DNA of 64,000 nucleotides from positions 136,614,833 to 136,678,832 of the forward strand of contig CM053141.1 in assembly GCA_028571685.1 (NCBI GenBank), in the 5' to 3' direction. The notes under the pieces were generated by a model, which saw only the letters and a list, made by a program, of their open reading frames with translations, ran no database searches and was not told where the DNA came from. Of the stretch, positions 43,889 to 55,739 are shown one piece after another. The stretch's first letter is position 1. Each line of letters starts with the position of its first letter. Origin of the DNA: Heterohyrax brucei (taxonomy: Eukaryota; Chordata; Mammalia; Hyracoidea; Procaviidae). The translations under genes were made by a program, and so were the position numbers.

Positions 43889-44424
43889 TTCCAAAGATTC
43901 CTTCATTCCTTCAGTTCCTTCAGAAGTCTTCCCTTAATGTTTCCATCAGTGTTAGATTATTATACCAAGATGCTTGCTCAGCTCTAATCAAGTCTCTGCA
44001 CTGAAGGGTCTACCTTAAACCAAACTTTGAATTCTCAATCAATTCTGACCTTGGTTTCCCCTCCCACAGACGCCATCAAAACTCTGAAATAGTGTTCTCT
44101 GTCACCATGGTTAATAACTAACTCAGATTTGTCTTCTCAACAAGTTGAGTTGCTGACATTTGGGGATTCAGTATTTGACAACCTCAATGGAGTTCCTTTT
44201 TTTCCCCCCAAAATGTGTGAGTTTAGAAATCTATTATTAGGAATGAAATGACCCTTTTCCATCTGTATAGAGAGAAGGAAAAGAATGTATTCTCTGTCTT
44301 AAGAGAACGGCTTTTCCTTAAAGGCATGCCAAACTAAAAAGTTTACATGAATGGTAACACATAATAATCCCCTTGTAAATCAGAGACTCCACAAACATTC
44401 TCTGTACTAGCACCACCTGACATG
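43889..44424. other. Unassigned sequence
   Basis: No repeat or coding signal recognised. Confidence 0.4.
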
Positions 44425-44596
44425 TCAGCATCTAGACATGTATGATCCTGAGCACTTGATACGGGGCTAGTCCTGTGTGCTGTAATTGTAAAACAGATAC
44501 CAGATATCGAAGAGTTACTGAGAAAGGGAACTGTGTAGTATCTCCTTTGTACATTTTTATATTGATTACTTTGGTGAAACCTACTGTTCTGGATAT

Positions 44597-44976
44597 GTTG
44601 CTTTTGTTAGGTGCTGTTGAGTCAGCTTTGACTGTTAGCAACCCTGTGTACGACAGAATGAAGCTCTGCCCTGCCCTGCACCACACTCACAGTTTCGCCC
44701 ATTTTTGCACCCACTGTATCAGTCCATCTCATTGAGGTTCTTCCTCTTTTATGCTGACCCTCTACCAAAAATGACACTCTTTTCCAGGGAATGGTCACTC
44801 CTCGTAATACCTCTAAAGTACACGACACAAAAATCTCACCATTTTCACTTTAAGGAGCCCTCTGGCTGGATTTCTTCAAGGACAGATGTGTTCCTTCTTT
44901 TGGCAGTCCATGGTGTAGTCAATATTCTTCACCAACACCATAATTCAGAAGCCCCAATTCTTCCATTTAATTTTTT
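44597..44976 (-). repeat. RTE LINE 3' end, 5'-truncated
   Basis: Inverted RTE end: 'ttgttaggtgctgttgagtc', 'cgacagaatgaagctctgcc', 'cagggaatggtcactcctcg', 'tcttttggcagtccatggtg', 'cttcaccaacaccataattc'. Homologous to the C-terminal coding end and tail of the LINE at 7850-8240. Weak flanking duplication 'tggatat' (44590-44596 and 44977-44983). Confidence 0.75.
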
Positions 44977-44998
44977 GGATATATCATATTAAATAATA

Positions 44999-45211
44999 GT
45001 ATATTATTGTTGCTGTTCTTAGTTGCTCTAAAGTTGATTCTGACTCATGGCGACTTCTCATGTGCAGAATAAACTTGCTCTACAGAACTTTCAGGATATG
45101 ATCTTTTGGAAACATTGCCTGTCTTCTGAATGGGTTAGAATTTTCACCCTTTCAGCTGGAAGTTGAGTGCTTAATTGTGTTTGTACCACTCAGGGATTCC
45201 AGTGTATTATT
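44999..45211 (-). repeat. AfroSINE-type SINE with target duplication
   Basis: 'gctctaaagttgattctgac', 'tcatggcgacttctcatgtg', 'gctggaagttgagtgctta' and 'gtaccactcagggattcc'. Bracketed by 'gtatattatt' (44999-45008) and 'gtgtattatt' (45202-45211). Confidence 0.8.
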
Positions 45212-45320
45212 AAAATCAGTTTTGTCTATTGTTTCTTATTAAAAATATGACTATTAAGATATTTTCAATAATGTGTTTCTCATTTGTGCTTCAATTGCAC
45301 AGTGTTGCTCTATGCAGCTA

Positions 45321-46945
45321 AAAAAAGACAAAAGAGAAATCTTGGTTAACTGCATTGTTAAGCAAGAGACCTCTTGTAATGTCTTATTTCTTTAATGTTA
45401 GCTATTTATTTGAGGATCTTCACTGACATAACCATAGACAATTATTTTCAACATATAAGATATTTTTGGAAAGTGAGTTTTCTTGGTCAGCTGGAAAGCA
45501 TTACAGGGAAGTTACTCTTAAAAGTTGAGAAACATTTACAGTTTATTTTGCTCATGGAACAACTTTCAAGAGAAAGGAAAACTACAAATTCTTCCACAGC
45601 TGGCTTTGCAAGAAAGATTTTTGTAAATAGGAAAAACAAGTAGGCTCAAGTGTTAAGCTGAGTTTGTGGCAAATGGCCAGGTAGATATGTGATGGAAGAG
45701 TCTAATTCAATTGTGCTGAGAGGCAGATGTAATCTAGTTTCTCTCTTTTTTCTATTGAATAGATAACTGTCTAACACTTACACTGTGGACTGCAGAGAAA
45801 ATATGCATATCTCCTTTCTGTCTTATTCACCTTCTGTCAAATTCACCGAAACTGTTGTATCAAAATATCAGGGGTGGCATACAATTGTTTCTTGAAAGAA
45901 TTTTTGATGAGAGTAAAACAGAGAAGAGACAATCAAACTCGGGACCATTTACCCAAGTTAGGAACAGAAACAACGCAGGAATTGGGGGCAAAATTTCCTG
46001 ACCCAAGATGAAAGAAGAAGAGAGACTTGTCAGAACAAGAAGTGAATAAATAAAATGTCCGTGCACACTGGGAACAGCCAACTTTGTTCTTGATCAGAGA
46101 TGAGATCAGAGGACAAGAAAAGTTCACTTTATTGCTACTCAATCCTCAGCAGTGTAAAACTCAAGAATAAGTCCACAGAGCCTCAGGTGATGAAGGTGCT
46201 TGTTTCCTTTGCAGTGTGTCAATGTGCTCTCTTTAAACTTGAATTTGTTTTTATGTTTCAAGATGGTTTGTAATGCTTAAATTCTTATACACTGATAATG
46301 TCAATCAACTATAATTTTAACAATCTATCTTTATCAGCTACGTACATCTTAATTTTTTTCTTTTTTGTCTTACACAGAGAAATAGAAAATGTTTTAAAAT
46401 AACCTAATAAAGTAACTCTGAACTTTGAATCCTTGACTCAGTGACTTCAGCAGCATCCTATCTTTTTCCTTGATGAAACATCCTTGATACTGTTTTGCTG
46501 GCTTATAGAGCCAAAGGAAGAAAAAAAAAACAGCTTTAACATTTTATTAAAAAAAATTCCCGATGTTTATTCAAGGAAGAAGCAGCCCTGGGAATCATTC
46601 AGAAAGTCTTGATCTTAGGAGTTTTCTAGGTGACTCAAGTATTTAGGAGAGACCGCTGGGAGAAAAAATACAAACAAAACCTGACATAATGACTGCTTAA
46701 ACACATTGACATGAATTTCTGGACTTGGCCTTTGTTATAACAGATGAATAGCTGTTACTTCCTAATTCTGTCTGTTTGGCTAAAATGGTCCATTACATGT
46801 AATAGTGATAGACCTATACTTTTGATAATTGTCTCTGTCTTCTGGGGATTAAGTTTCTATGGTGAAAGAATTGTGGGTACACATGAGGAGGAGGTCTGCA
46901 TTTATTTTAAAGGGAAAGAGAAGCTAAGCGTAGGTTGGTGTGCTG
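45321..46945. other. Unassigned single-copy sequence
   Basis: No repeat family recognised. Open frames at 45395-45643, 45860-46142 and 46744-47061 lack conserved features; short A-runs near 46520 and 46550. Confidence 0.4.
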
Positions 46946-47152
46946 AAACCAAAACTAAAAACAAAAAGCAGTTGCTATCAAGTGGGTTCCAACTTACAGT
47001 GACCCCATATAGACTATGGTCCATAGCACTTTCCATGATGTTTTCGAAAGTAAATTGCTAAGCATTTCTGCCAAAAGTGAGCCTGGGAGGACTTGAACCT
47101 CCAATTTGCTTAGCAGTCAATTGCTTAGCAATTTTCAACACCCAGGGACTCC
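46946..47152 (-). repeat. AfroSINE-type SINE, long subtype
   Basis: 'aaccaaaactaaaaacaaaa' (complement of the 3' end), 'caacttacagtgaccccata', 'gggaggacttgaacctccaa' (B-box complement) and 'cacccagggactcc'. Confidence 0.8.
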
Positions 47153-47479
47153 TGGTGAACCACGAAGGGCTATTTCTATTAAAAAGTAATTTAAAAAAGG
47201 GCCCTTGTAGCCAGTGGTATAATTTAGACAGTCCTGTTCTCAACTACCTGCTTAATCTCCAGGTCTAGAATACTATTTTGACCTTTTCTCTAGAAGAAAA
47301 AAAATGTTTTCCCTTTTGTGCTACATTTACATTTGAAATTTGTGAGGATCTTGATTTGCTTTGCAGTTTGAAAAGGGAGTTTATTTGGTGGTGTGGAAGA
47401 AAAAGGCAATTCAGCTGAATACAAACCCCATATCACATTAATTTTTTAAATCAATTAGCTCACTCCTGGGTTTATCTTT
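47153..47479. other. Unassigned sequence
   Basis: No repeat recognised. Confidence 0.4.
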
Positions 47480-47960
47480 TAGGAATAATTTAATTGCAAA
47501 TGATAGAAAACCAGACCAAAATGACTTAAGTACAAAAGGAATTTATTGGTCCGTGTAACTAAAAAGCCTGTGTCAGCAGGTGAGGATCGGCATAGCAGCT
47601 CGGAAGTTAGTCACAAAAAACTTGGTGCTGTTACTCTAGGTCACAGAATGGCTGTTTGATTCGCAGACTTCGTGTTCTCACCCCATCAGTTCAATGGAAG
47701 TGTACAAACCTCTTACAGTGACTCCCAAGCAAAGTTAGTTCTTGTCCCAACATGTAGCTCAAGTTCTGAAAGTCCCTTTGCTTGCACGTGCTTCCTCAAA
47801 CTTACTTGTACTTGCTCACTTGCAGACTTGAACACAGTGACAAACAGCACTGAATAATTGGACTGGCTTGAGTCACTCTGGGTTTGTCTCTGAGTCGGGG
47901 AAATAGATGGACACTTCCCCACCCAAACCATATGACTGGAACTCTGGGAGAGGCTCTTTG
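47480..47960 (-). repeat. Ancient interspersed repeat, family not named
   Basis: 'gacttaagtacaaaaggaat', 'ttattggtccgtgtaact' and, further on, 'ggcttgagtcactctgggtt' follow the order of a common old mammalian repeat with '...aaggaatttattggctcac...ggtcacgtgcccat'. Orientation is uncertain. Confidence 0.4.
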
Positions 47961-48268
47961 AAAGCCAACCTATCAGAATGGACTCGTCTTACAAACAACT
48001 ACAACATATATGAACAGGGAGACTGCCACTTCCGGGATAATGCTCTTGTGAGAGGCCATGCAACTGTGACAGCTATTAAGCATCTTCTCCTTGTCACTGA
48101 CATCTATGCTGTCTGCCAGTTTAGTCCCTTGAGCCAAATTTCTGCTATTAAAACTTGCAACATTTGCAAGATATAACGTATCCACCATTACAAGTCTTTC
48201 TTAAATCATACTTTTCCTTTTATCCAGGTGTTTTGGGTCTTCCTTGCAGCCTGAGTTACAGCCTACTG
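47961..48268. other. Unassigned sequence
   Basis: No repeat recognised; may include the end of the previous element. Confidence 0.35.
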
Positions 48269-48482
48269 CAAATCATAAAGCCAGCCAGTTGCCATCAAGG
48301 TGATGCTGACACAAGGCAACCCCATCTGTGCCACAATACAGCTGTGTTCCATAGGGTTTTCAAAGGCTGGTGTTATGAAAGTTGGTGGTCAGGTCTGTCT
48401 TCCAAGGTTCCTGGGGCTGAATTCAAACCTCCATCCTTTCAGTAAGTAGTGTACTAACCATTTGCATCATCCAGGGACTACC
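48269..48482 (-). repeat. AfroSINE-type SINE, long subtype
   Basis: 'gccagttgccatcaaggtga', 'tgacacaaggcaaccccatc', 'ggctgaattcaaacctccat' (B-box complement), 'gcatcatccagggactacc'. Confidence 0.8.
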
Positions 48483-48659
48483 AGCAGTAAAATAATAATA
48501 GTAAAAAAAAAAACCAGGATCTAGCAATTGCTGCACTCAAAGTATATGTCCTTTGCAGGCGCTAGCCAGTTTTGAGGATTTTGTGAAAGGATTGTGTGTG
48601 CAAATGGAAGTCATATATTGCCCAAAATATAGCAAACAATTTAATAAAACTCATTATTG
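48483..48659. other. Unassigned sequence
   Basis: A-run near 48505; no repeat recognised. Confidence 0.35.
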
Positions 48660-49050
48660 GAGATAAACCATCCCTCTGCTCCCTGTCTGACTTCCTTGAG
48701 TCTCTGCTTCAGCACCCTCTGGCTTTAGGATCTTTCCCTCTTGTTCCTATCGCTCAGAAGTCCCTTCTGAGTTATCCACATGACCATTCTCACCCTTCTT
48801 CAGATCTCTGAGATGCCTTCTTTGACTTCTGTATCTCTCTTCTTTAACTAATTCCCTTTTGTCTCTATTAAGCTGGCATTTTATGTTTTCCATTGACTGT
48901 TAATATATTATCTATTTCACTCTAACAGACGACTCCGTGAAGGTAGAAATTCTGTCCATTCTATTTCTTACTATAGTTTCATTACTCAAAACAGTAGCTG
49001 GAAAATAGGAGTCTTATAGCAAATTTTTGTTGAATGAATAATTTTTTTTT
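48660..49050 (+). repeat. L2 3' end
   Basis: 'tccctgtctgacttccttga', 'gagatgccttctttgactt', 'gacgactccgtgaaggtaga', 'cagtagctggaaaataggag' and 'ttttgttgaatgaata' follow the L2 3' end in order. Confidence 0.75.
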
Positions 49051-50824
49051 CCCCACTCAAATTTCTCTTCCGGTCCTTGATTCTCCGGCTATGGGACTCC
49101 CAAACCATTCTTCTAAGTGTTTCAGTAGTGCCTCCCATTCTGATGTGGTACTAAGCAGTCCAAACCTTGTTCTTCCAATTCACATCCACACATCTATGTT
49201 CCTACATAGTAAACAAAAGACCCCTGGTTACTAGGATGTAATTGCTTGAGAAGGCAGCAGAATAGTGTTAAAAAATACGTTTGAATATGTTGCATTTTTT
49301 GTGGTGCTGTTAAAATAATCTCTTCTGCTTGTCCTGACTACTTGATCACTAGCGGTATGATCTAATGTAAGTCATCACCTCAGAACCCAAGGAAGTTTTG
49401 CTTCCTAAACACGAGAATTGAATACTTTCCTCACCTCGTCTTTAGCTACTTATGCAAAGAGAAGTCATGGCAACCAAACTGAGGAGTTTTTTTTTTCCTG
49501 TAGAATGTTTATGTTATTCTGAGATTTCTGTGACACTTTGAAGTCATTGCTTTTCTGAACCTTTAGAAAAGATGTACATTTTCCATTGCTTTTGCAGAAG
49601 GCTCACACTATTAAACATACCCCCATGTCATACATAAGCAGAGCCCTGTCTAGCTCAGTTTTATCTGTTGCTAATTTCCATCTCTCATTTACTTTTTCTG
49701 TTATTCAAAGGGGCTTCTTTCTTCTACAAATGAACCATGCTCCTTCCACCCTCTTAGAGTGAGTTTGAGTTGAAGATAGGCTGAGCAGTTACATTTCTCA
49801 TGCATTTGTTCTTAAAAAGTCCATATCCTAAGCTGTGCACTCAATACCAATGTTCTCCCACTGCTAAGACATGGAAAGGGACTGATAGATAATTAGCTTT
49901 GTGAAAATCATCTGTTGCTTATTAGATAACTAGTTTCAGGAAGAAGAAGCAATAAGCATGGACATTATGATGTTCTTTTTGTGCTAAGGCCAGATTCTCT
50001 GCCAGTACATACCGTGTTAGAGGAATAGACCTGGGAGACTTGAATATTCATGAGGATGGACAGTCTGGTTTTCCTCATCGAGATTCTGAGACCTGTAGTC
50101 TTGGTTGCCTCTGTTCCTATCCTTCTATAAATGTCCACTGTGGTGTGAGAATAATGCCAACATTGGAATTAGCATTACCTAAAAGAGTCCTCTTATATAC
50201 TTACTAGATTTCAAAGAAGGCTCAGCACTTTTGCACTATGCATCCACCTAGGAGACAAGACTGCACCTGTACCTCTTATGACATCGGAGTAACCAGGGTA
50301 CTTAGCAGAGGACACTCTGACACACAGGTCTTCTCATGTGTGGCTGGAATACCCACCTTCTTGTTAACGCTGACACAGGCTTCTAACTCCGTAACGATAC
50401 TGACTCTGTTCATGGTGGTTACTGCTTCATCCCTAGTGGCTAGCACAGTGTCTTGCACGGTGTTGGCATGTAAGCATTCCTGGGATTAATTAAGGAGTCT
50501 TACACAAATCTAAATTTATATAAGTAATAGAGGGGAAATTTGAAACCTAGGTTAACAAGGTATACATACCTACAAGGCATCTTTAGCTACTAAAGTCAGA
50601 TACCGTGACAAGAATCAGAGAAGTTATGTAAAACATTGCCACATGGGAGATAAACCACTGCTACAATAATATTAATAAAACTGAAAATTACATAGACTAA
50701 ATAACAACTATTCCTTTGCATGCATTGTTTGTTGGGCCCTTTAATCAAATTTTTTCTGTTTATCACAATAACTTAAGTAGTATCATATCTGATTTTTCAG
50801 CTGAGGACATGAACACTCATTAAA
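49051..50824. other. Unassigned single-copy sequence
   Basis: No repeat family recognised. Open frames on both strands at 50238-50489 have no domain features. Confidence 0.4.
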
Positions 50825-50829
50825 GTTAA

Positions 50830-52255
50830 GAAAATTCAACCTGGATTCAGAAGAGGACATGGAACTAGGGATATCGTTGCTGATGTCAGATGACTCTAGA
50901 CTGAAAGTAGAGACTACAAGAAAGATATTTACTTGTGTATTATTGACTATGCATTTGGTTGTGTGGATCACAATAGATTATGGCTAACTTGGAGGGGAAC
51001 AGGAATTATGTTCTTGTGAAACACGTTCATAGAACAAGAAGGAATTGTTTGTACAGAACAAGGAGATACTCCATAGTTTAAAATTAGGAAATGTATGCAT
51101 TATGGTTGTATCTTTTCTCTTATTCAACCTGTATAATGAGCAAATAATCTGAGAAGCTAAACTATATGAAGAAGAACATGCTTTTGGAGGAAGACTCATT
51201 AACTATATGCAATACACAGATGACACAACCTTGCATACTATAAGTGAAAAGGACTGGATACACTTAGTGATGAAGATCAAAGACCACAGCCTTCAGTATC
51301 GAAACAAAAATCCTCATAACTGAACCAATAAGCAACATCATGATAAATGGATCAAAGGTTGAAGTTGTCAAGGATTTCATTTTACGTGGATCTGCAATCA
51401 ATGCCTAATGAAACAGCAATCAAGAAATCAAATGACACTTTGCACTGAACAAGTATGCTGCAAATGACCTCTCGAAAGTTTTGAAAAGCACTCTTCAGAT
51501 AGGAATGGATTGGACTCGGCCATAGAGTGACCATATCATGTGTACACTTTATGGTTCTATGCATCTATAAGATGTCATCCTACAGGCCTCTTAGTAGAGG
51601 AGAGTGGAGAGGGTGAAGAGGAGGGGACAGAAGATTGTTAAGAGGATATGACATGTATAGAATCGAAAGGAGGAGTGTGCTGTCCCTGGACAAGGAGAGC
51701 AGAAGGAGCTGCAGATAGGTGGGTATGCAATTTTAAACAGGATTGTACGCTTTCACTCAATAGAAATAAAAAAAGTATTGAAAGGCAAAGATCTTTTTAT
51801 GAAGACTAAGGTGTGTGGCTTGGCTTGGCTAAGGTGTGTCTAGCCTAAGCCATAGTATTTTCAGTCTCCTCAAATACGTGTGAAAGCTGGAAGATGAATA
51901 AAGAAGACTGAGAAAGAATTGATGCTTTTGAATTACAGTGTTAGAGAAGAATATTGAATATATTATGGGCTGTCAGAAGAATGAACAAATCTGTCTTAGA
52001 AAACGTGCGGCCAGAATGCTCTTACAAAAGAGGATGGTGACAATGTCTCCCATGTACTTTGGACCTGTTGTCAGGAGGAACCCGTCTCTGGACGTACGCA
52101 TCATGCTTGTTAAAGTAGAACAAGAGGAAGACCCCTCAGTGAGTTGGATTGACACAGTGGCTTCAGCAGTGGGCTCAAGCATAACAAAGATTGTGAGAAT
52201 GAAGAAGGACTGGGGAGTATTTAGATCTGTTACATGTAGGTTCACTTTGTGTGAG
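50830..52255 (+). pseudogene. RTE reverse-transcriptase fragment, decayed
   Basis: Frame-shifting translation covers RT palm to C terminus. The catalytic box reads Y-T-D-D at 51213-51224 where Y-A-D-D is expected. Downstream frames show 'RTKICLRK'-like loss and 'KVEQEEDPSVSWIDTVAS' (about 52107-52165), near the element's C terminus. Stops, frameshifts and the L1 insertion at 51491 exclude function. Confidence 0.75.
51478..51787 (+). mobile_element. Short L1 3' fragment inserted in the RTE
   Basis: Only the last ~285 bp of the L1 3' UTR: 'ggattggactcggccataga', 'ggttctatgcatctataaga', 'ggacaaggagagcagaagga' and the end 'cactcaatagaaataaaaaa'. Target duplication: 51478-51490 ('gttttgaaaagca') and 51775-51787 ('gtattgaaaggca'), 11 of 13 identical. 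Confidence 0.9.
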
Positions 52256-52280
52256 AACTGACTTGAGGATACCTAACAAC

Positions 52281-53236
52281 TACTTGACCAAGAGCGCAAT
52301 TAGTTAGGTACCTAAGTTATGACTCTGGTATACAGTGATCTTCCTAGTACATAGGCAGCAAAACTGAAGCAGTTACTACACCACCAGATCAACTGATATG
52401 GCCACCAAGTGGCTGTGCTGGGATCTATAAACAGGTATCATAGATCTTAACAGCTTTAGACCCTGGAGACTAACACAAAGATAATAGCAGATGGTTCTAG
52501 GACCTGAATTTTCAGAAGGGCTAGTGTTGCTAGAGCGCTAGGGTTTGAGCTGTAAGTTAATGGTTAAAAGGAGGGGAGAAAGACCCAAGAGAGGCTCTAA
52601 GGTAACTCATGGGAGTGGCTACCATCACCAAAATTACTGAGTCTCCAGGAGTGACTCTACATCTCTGAACATCTTTGGAAAGCTTTACCTTGACCTGGGA
52701 TAGACAGGACAGTGAGAGAGCTTCCTACTGATGTGCAAGAAGACATAATAACATTCTAAATTAAAGAACCAGTTCCTTGAATTCCCTCCCTTAACTTTTT
52801 TATTCTTTACTTTTTTAGTTCAGGATTTATTTCTGATCTCATTTGTGACTGGAACCAACTGTTCAAAGAAGCTTGTATGTAAGGCTTGTGCTTTAGTTTA
52901 CGTTCCCAGAAGCTGGGTTGTACTTGGTTAAGCTTTACCAGTGAGGCCAAAAAAGTTCTCCCATCTTCCTGAAAAAAAATTTTTGATTATGACTCAAAAG
53001 CAGAATCAAAGCCAAAGAGCGAGGCCAATCTTTGCCTATGGGAAACAAATGAGGTGGTAAGACCGGATGTGGATCAAGAGGTGAGGGCTGTGGAGACAGG
53101 AAAGTATCCCCCAAACAGGTCGAGGCAATGGGGTCTAGTGGCTCAACCAGAAAAGTTTAAGCTTTGATGTTTTCATATTCATCCATTCATTTCACGTGCA
53201 AATATGTAGAAGAGGAAAGAAAAATGAGCACTCACT
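52281..53236. other. Unassigned sequence
   Basis: No repeat or coding signal recognised; 53140-53240 may be an ancient '..cattcatccattcatttc' type remnant. Confidence 0.4.
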
Positions 53237-53418
53237 AAGTAGAAATAAAAAAGAAAGCTCCATTGCCACTGAGTCAATTCTGATTCATAGTGACTCTATA
53301 GGACAGAGTAGAACTGCCTCATAGTGTTTCCAAGGAGCACCTGGTGGATTTGAACTGCTGACCCATTGGTTAGCAGCTGTAACAGTTACTACACCCCTAA
53401 GGTTTCCAGGTAGAGATA
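53237..53418 (-). repeat. AfroSINE-type SINE with target duplication
   Basis: 'ccattgccactgagtcaatt', 'gattcatagtgactctatag', 'ggtggatttgaactgctgac', 'ttactacacccctaaggttt'. Bracketed by 'aagtagaaata' (53237-53247) and 'aggtagagata' (53408-53418). Confidence 0.88.
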
Positions 53419-54102
53419 GGAGGTGTAAATCTCAAAAAGTTTAGTGTGAAACACAATAGTAGTTTGAGGGGGATGGGGAGTGAAGGGAAAGATTTCTAAT
53501 TTGTTATTGTATTAGTAGTCTGAGGGCAACAAACGAGCAGAGACAGAGTTAAGATTAACGAAATCATGATCAGAAAATATCACAGGATTTCATGTTCTGC
53601 TGGGGGACTTGGGTTTCACAGCTATACGCTACTTCTTTCTTTGAGATGATGAGAAGAGGGGCAAGGCCCAAGAAGACAAAAGATATATTATTTACTAAAT
53701 CACCTAAAATACCAATTCATTTCAGATATAGTCATGGATCGTTCATAGAATGTCATGTGATAAGCAGATTATAAATAATTTAGCATTTCAACAATGGTCA
53801 CATGGTGGTAAGATTTTGGGGTTCAAAGTTGAATAAGATCAGTCACTGTTCTGAATAGGCTTATGGTATTGTTGGGAGATACACAGATAAATACATATGG
53901 GTAGATGGAATGTAATAAGCAAGCATGCACTGGACATTAGGGATTCCATAAGAAGGTAGTATTAAGCCATCAGCTGTGTGCTTCTCAAGTATGTGTTCAG
54001 TGTGTACGTGTTAACATGAGAAAAAGATTTCTGGGAATAACGATGTATGAGCTGAGGATAGTTTAAAACTTTATAACAAAATTTTGAAAATTAGCATAGT
54101 GT
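53419..54102. other. Mostly unassigned; ancient repeat piece
   Basis: 53830-53950 ('gttgaataagatcagtcact', 'attgttgggagatacacaga') belongs to the common ancient 'gaataagac...gggagacagac' class. The 60-codon open frame at 53592 is featureless. Confidence 0.4.
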
Positions 54103-54159
54103 ATGTTTATTATGCCAAGTGCCATCGAGTCTGATCTGACTGATGGTGATGTTTATTAT
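54103..54159 (-). repeat. Tiny RTE/SINE 3' tail with target duplication
   Basis: The insert at 54114-54148 ('gccaagtgccatcgagtctg', 'atctgactgatggtg') is about 35 bp of the element 3' end. It is bracketed by 'atgtttattat' at 54103-54113 and 54149-54159, and a third copy of that motif follows at 54186-54196. Confidence 0.7.
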
Positions 54160-54269
54160 AGGAAACTATTATTGCCTATAGTAATATGTTTATTATAGGA
54201 AGAAGTATATAAAAAGAAAATGAGAACCCTTTGTCCAAAATATGACTTTACCAAAGGGAAGAATAATGG

Positions 54270-54420
54270 ACAAAGAACCAGACTTTAATTTTTTCACTAT
54301 GTGCAGCTTTAGAACAAGTTTTATTACTCCCTGGGTATCAGTGTCCTCATCTGAAAAATGAAGAGGTTGGCCTCCAAGGCCACTTCTACCCATGATAGCT
54401 TGGAGGCTTTGAATCTGAGT
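54270..54420 (+). repeat. MIR-family relic
   Basis: 'tattactccctgggtatcag', 'tgtcctcatctgaaaaatga' and 'agaggttggcctccaaggcc' follow the MIR3-type order. Confidence 0.6.
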
Positions 54421-55739
54421 ACAAATTAATGTAGCACTGAGAGCATAAGTGATTTCTAATTGTAGAACTGTGGCAATTTAAAAAGCTGAACCATCTCTGT
54501 AATTAGCTCTGACACAAGTCTTTCCCGGTGACAAAGGTCAGTCATTTCCATTTCCTCTGTCTTACTTGCTCTATCCCCAAAACAGGTATAAAAATCCCTG
54601 ATACCTGCCTTTAAAAAAGAAAAATAAAATAAATCTTTTGTCCAGATTAATCAGGACCTTATTTCTCTAAAGGAAATGGCTCACCTGTTGTAAGTACATT
54701 AATTCTTTTAGGCCATTAGGGGACCATTTGCTTAATTTGATTCAAAAGTGACAGCAATGTACCCTATTTTTCTTTAGTAAGCTCAGGACTTCTGTTTGAA
54801 AAGCAGTCAAGTTTCTTAGATGAAAGGGTAGCAATAATCAGAGTCTTATGATACGCTGATCACTTTTTTCCAGTGATTTTTTTTTTCTTTAACGTGCTAT
54901 CTTTGTGCTGTTTACCACAGATTTTTCATTTCTTTTTACATATCATCTACCAGATGGGTAACTAGCATCAGCTAGGAAAATGGGGTGGGGGGAGAAGTAA
55001 ATTTTCACAGAGATTGACTCATATTCATCTGAGGAATTTAGGTGCTTCTTTCCACCTTAAGGTTTTTGAGTTACGAGATATAGGACACGATTTAAAAACA
55101 CTTGCTCTCAGCCTGTTCTTCACTAGCAAGAAGTCAGAAGTTGGATACTGTAATTCAGGTACGCTGCTTGGAGCTGTGCTATTTGCTGAATGGATTCAAG
55201 TCAAAGCACATCTGTTTAGAAAACCTACCCACAAGACCTTGTGTTCAGGGATCTGAAGATACTTGAAAAAGGCCTATAATTTAGCAGGAGAGGCATTTAC
55301 AGCATCCCACTAACTCTGATAAGTGTCTTGTTAGTGTTACAAAGTTCAGAGGAAGTTCTAACAGAGGCAGAAATAATAGAGAGGTAATAGCTTTTTGGTG
55401 AACTTTCCCTCAGCCAAAACAAAATATTCCCACTAGAGCATGAAGAGGAAAAAAGCTTGTCTTGCATTTTTCTTCTTCTGGTTGAAAAAACGAGACCTCA
55501 ACTGTCAGCAGAACAGTGTAGCTGCATCCACATCCCCCAAATAGCATCAAAGAGACCAATTGTGTAATTACTGAAATTACTGAAGACAGAGGCACTGGTA
55601 GATCACCACCTCTCTCCTTTCAATTATTAACTTCTGCAACTGGTACACTTTTCAAGATTTTGAGGCTTAGGAGAAATAGAATTTCACAGGACTTTTGGAT
55701 CAGGCTGTACCACCTTGTATAGGAAATGACAATTTTCTA
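54421..55739. other. Unassigned single-copy sequence
   Basis: No repeat family recognised. T-runs near 54880-54890. Open frames at 55014-55256 and 55410-55595 lack features. Confidence 0.4.

Larger units (their letters stand above)
44425..45320 (+). mobile_element. DNA-transposon-like relic (MER/hAT-type) with two nested insertions
   Basis: Three pieces read as one ancient AT-rich element: 44425-44596 ('gagcacttgatacggggcta', 'ccagatatcgaagagttact', 'tttttatattgattactttg'), 44977-45008 ('ttggatatatcatattaaat') and 45202-45320 ('gtattattaaaatcagtttt', 'caattgcacagtgttgct'). The gaps are an RTE tail and an AfroSINE. Family name uncertain. Confidence 0.45.
50825..52280 (+). mobile_element. RTE-clade LINE, 5'-truncated, split by an L1 fragment
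   Basis: Collinear with the LINE at 7060-8240: 'aacctggattcagaagagga', 'catggaactagggatatcgt', 'ttattgactatgcatttggt', 'acagatgacacaaccttgca', then, after the L1 insertion, 'gagaagaatattgaatatat', 'ttggacctgttgtcaggag' and 'gttggattgacacagtggct'. The diagnostic tail is degraded ('gaggatacctaacaactact'). Confidence 0.82.
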
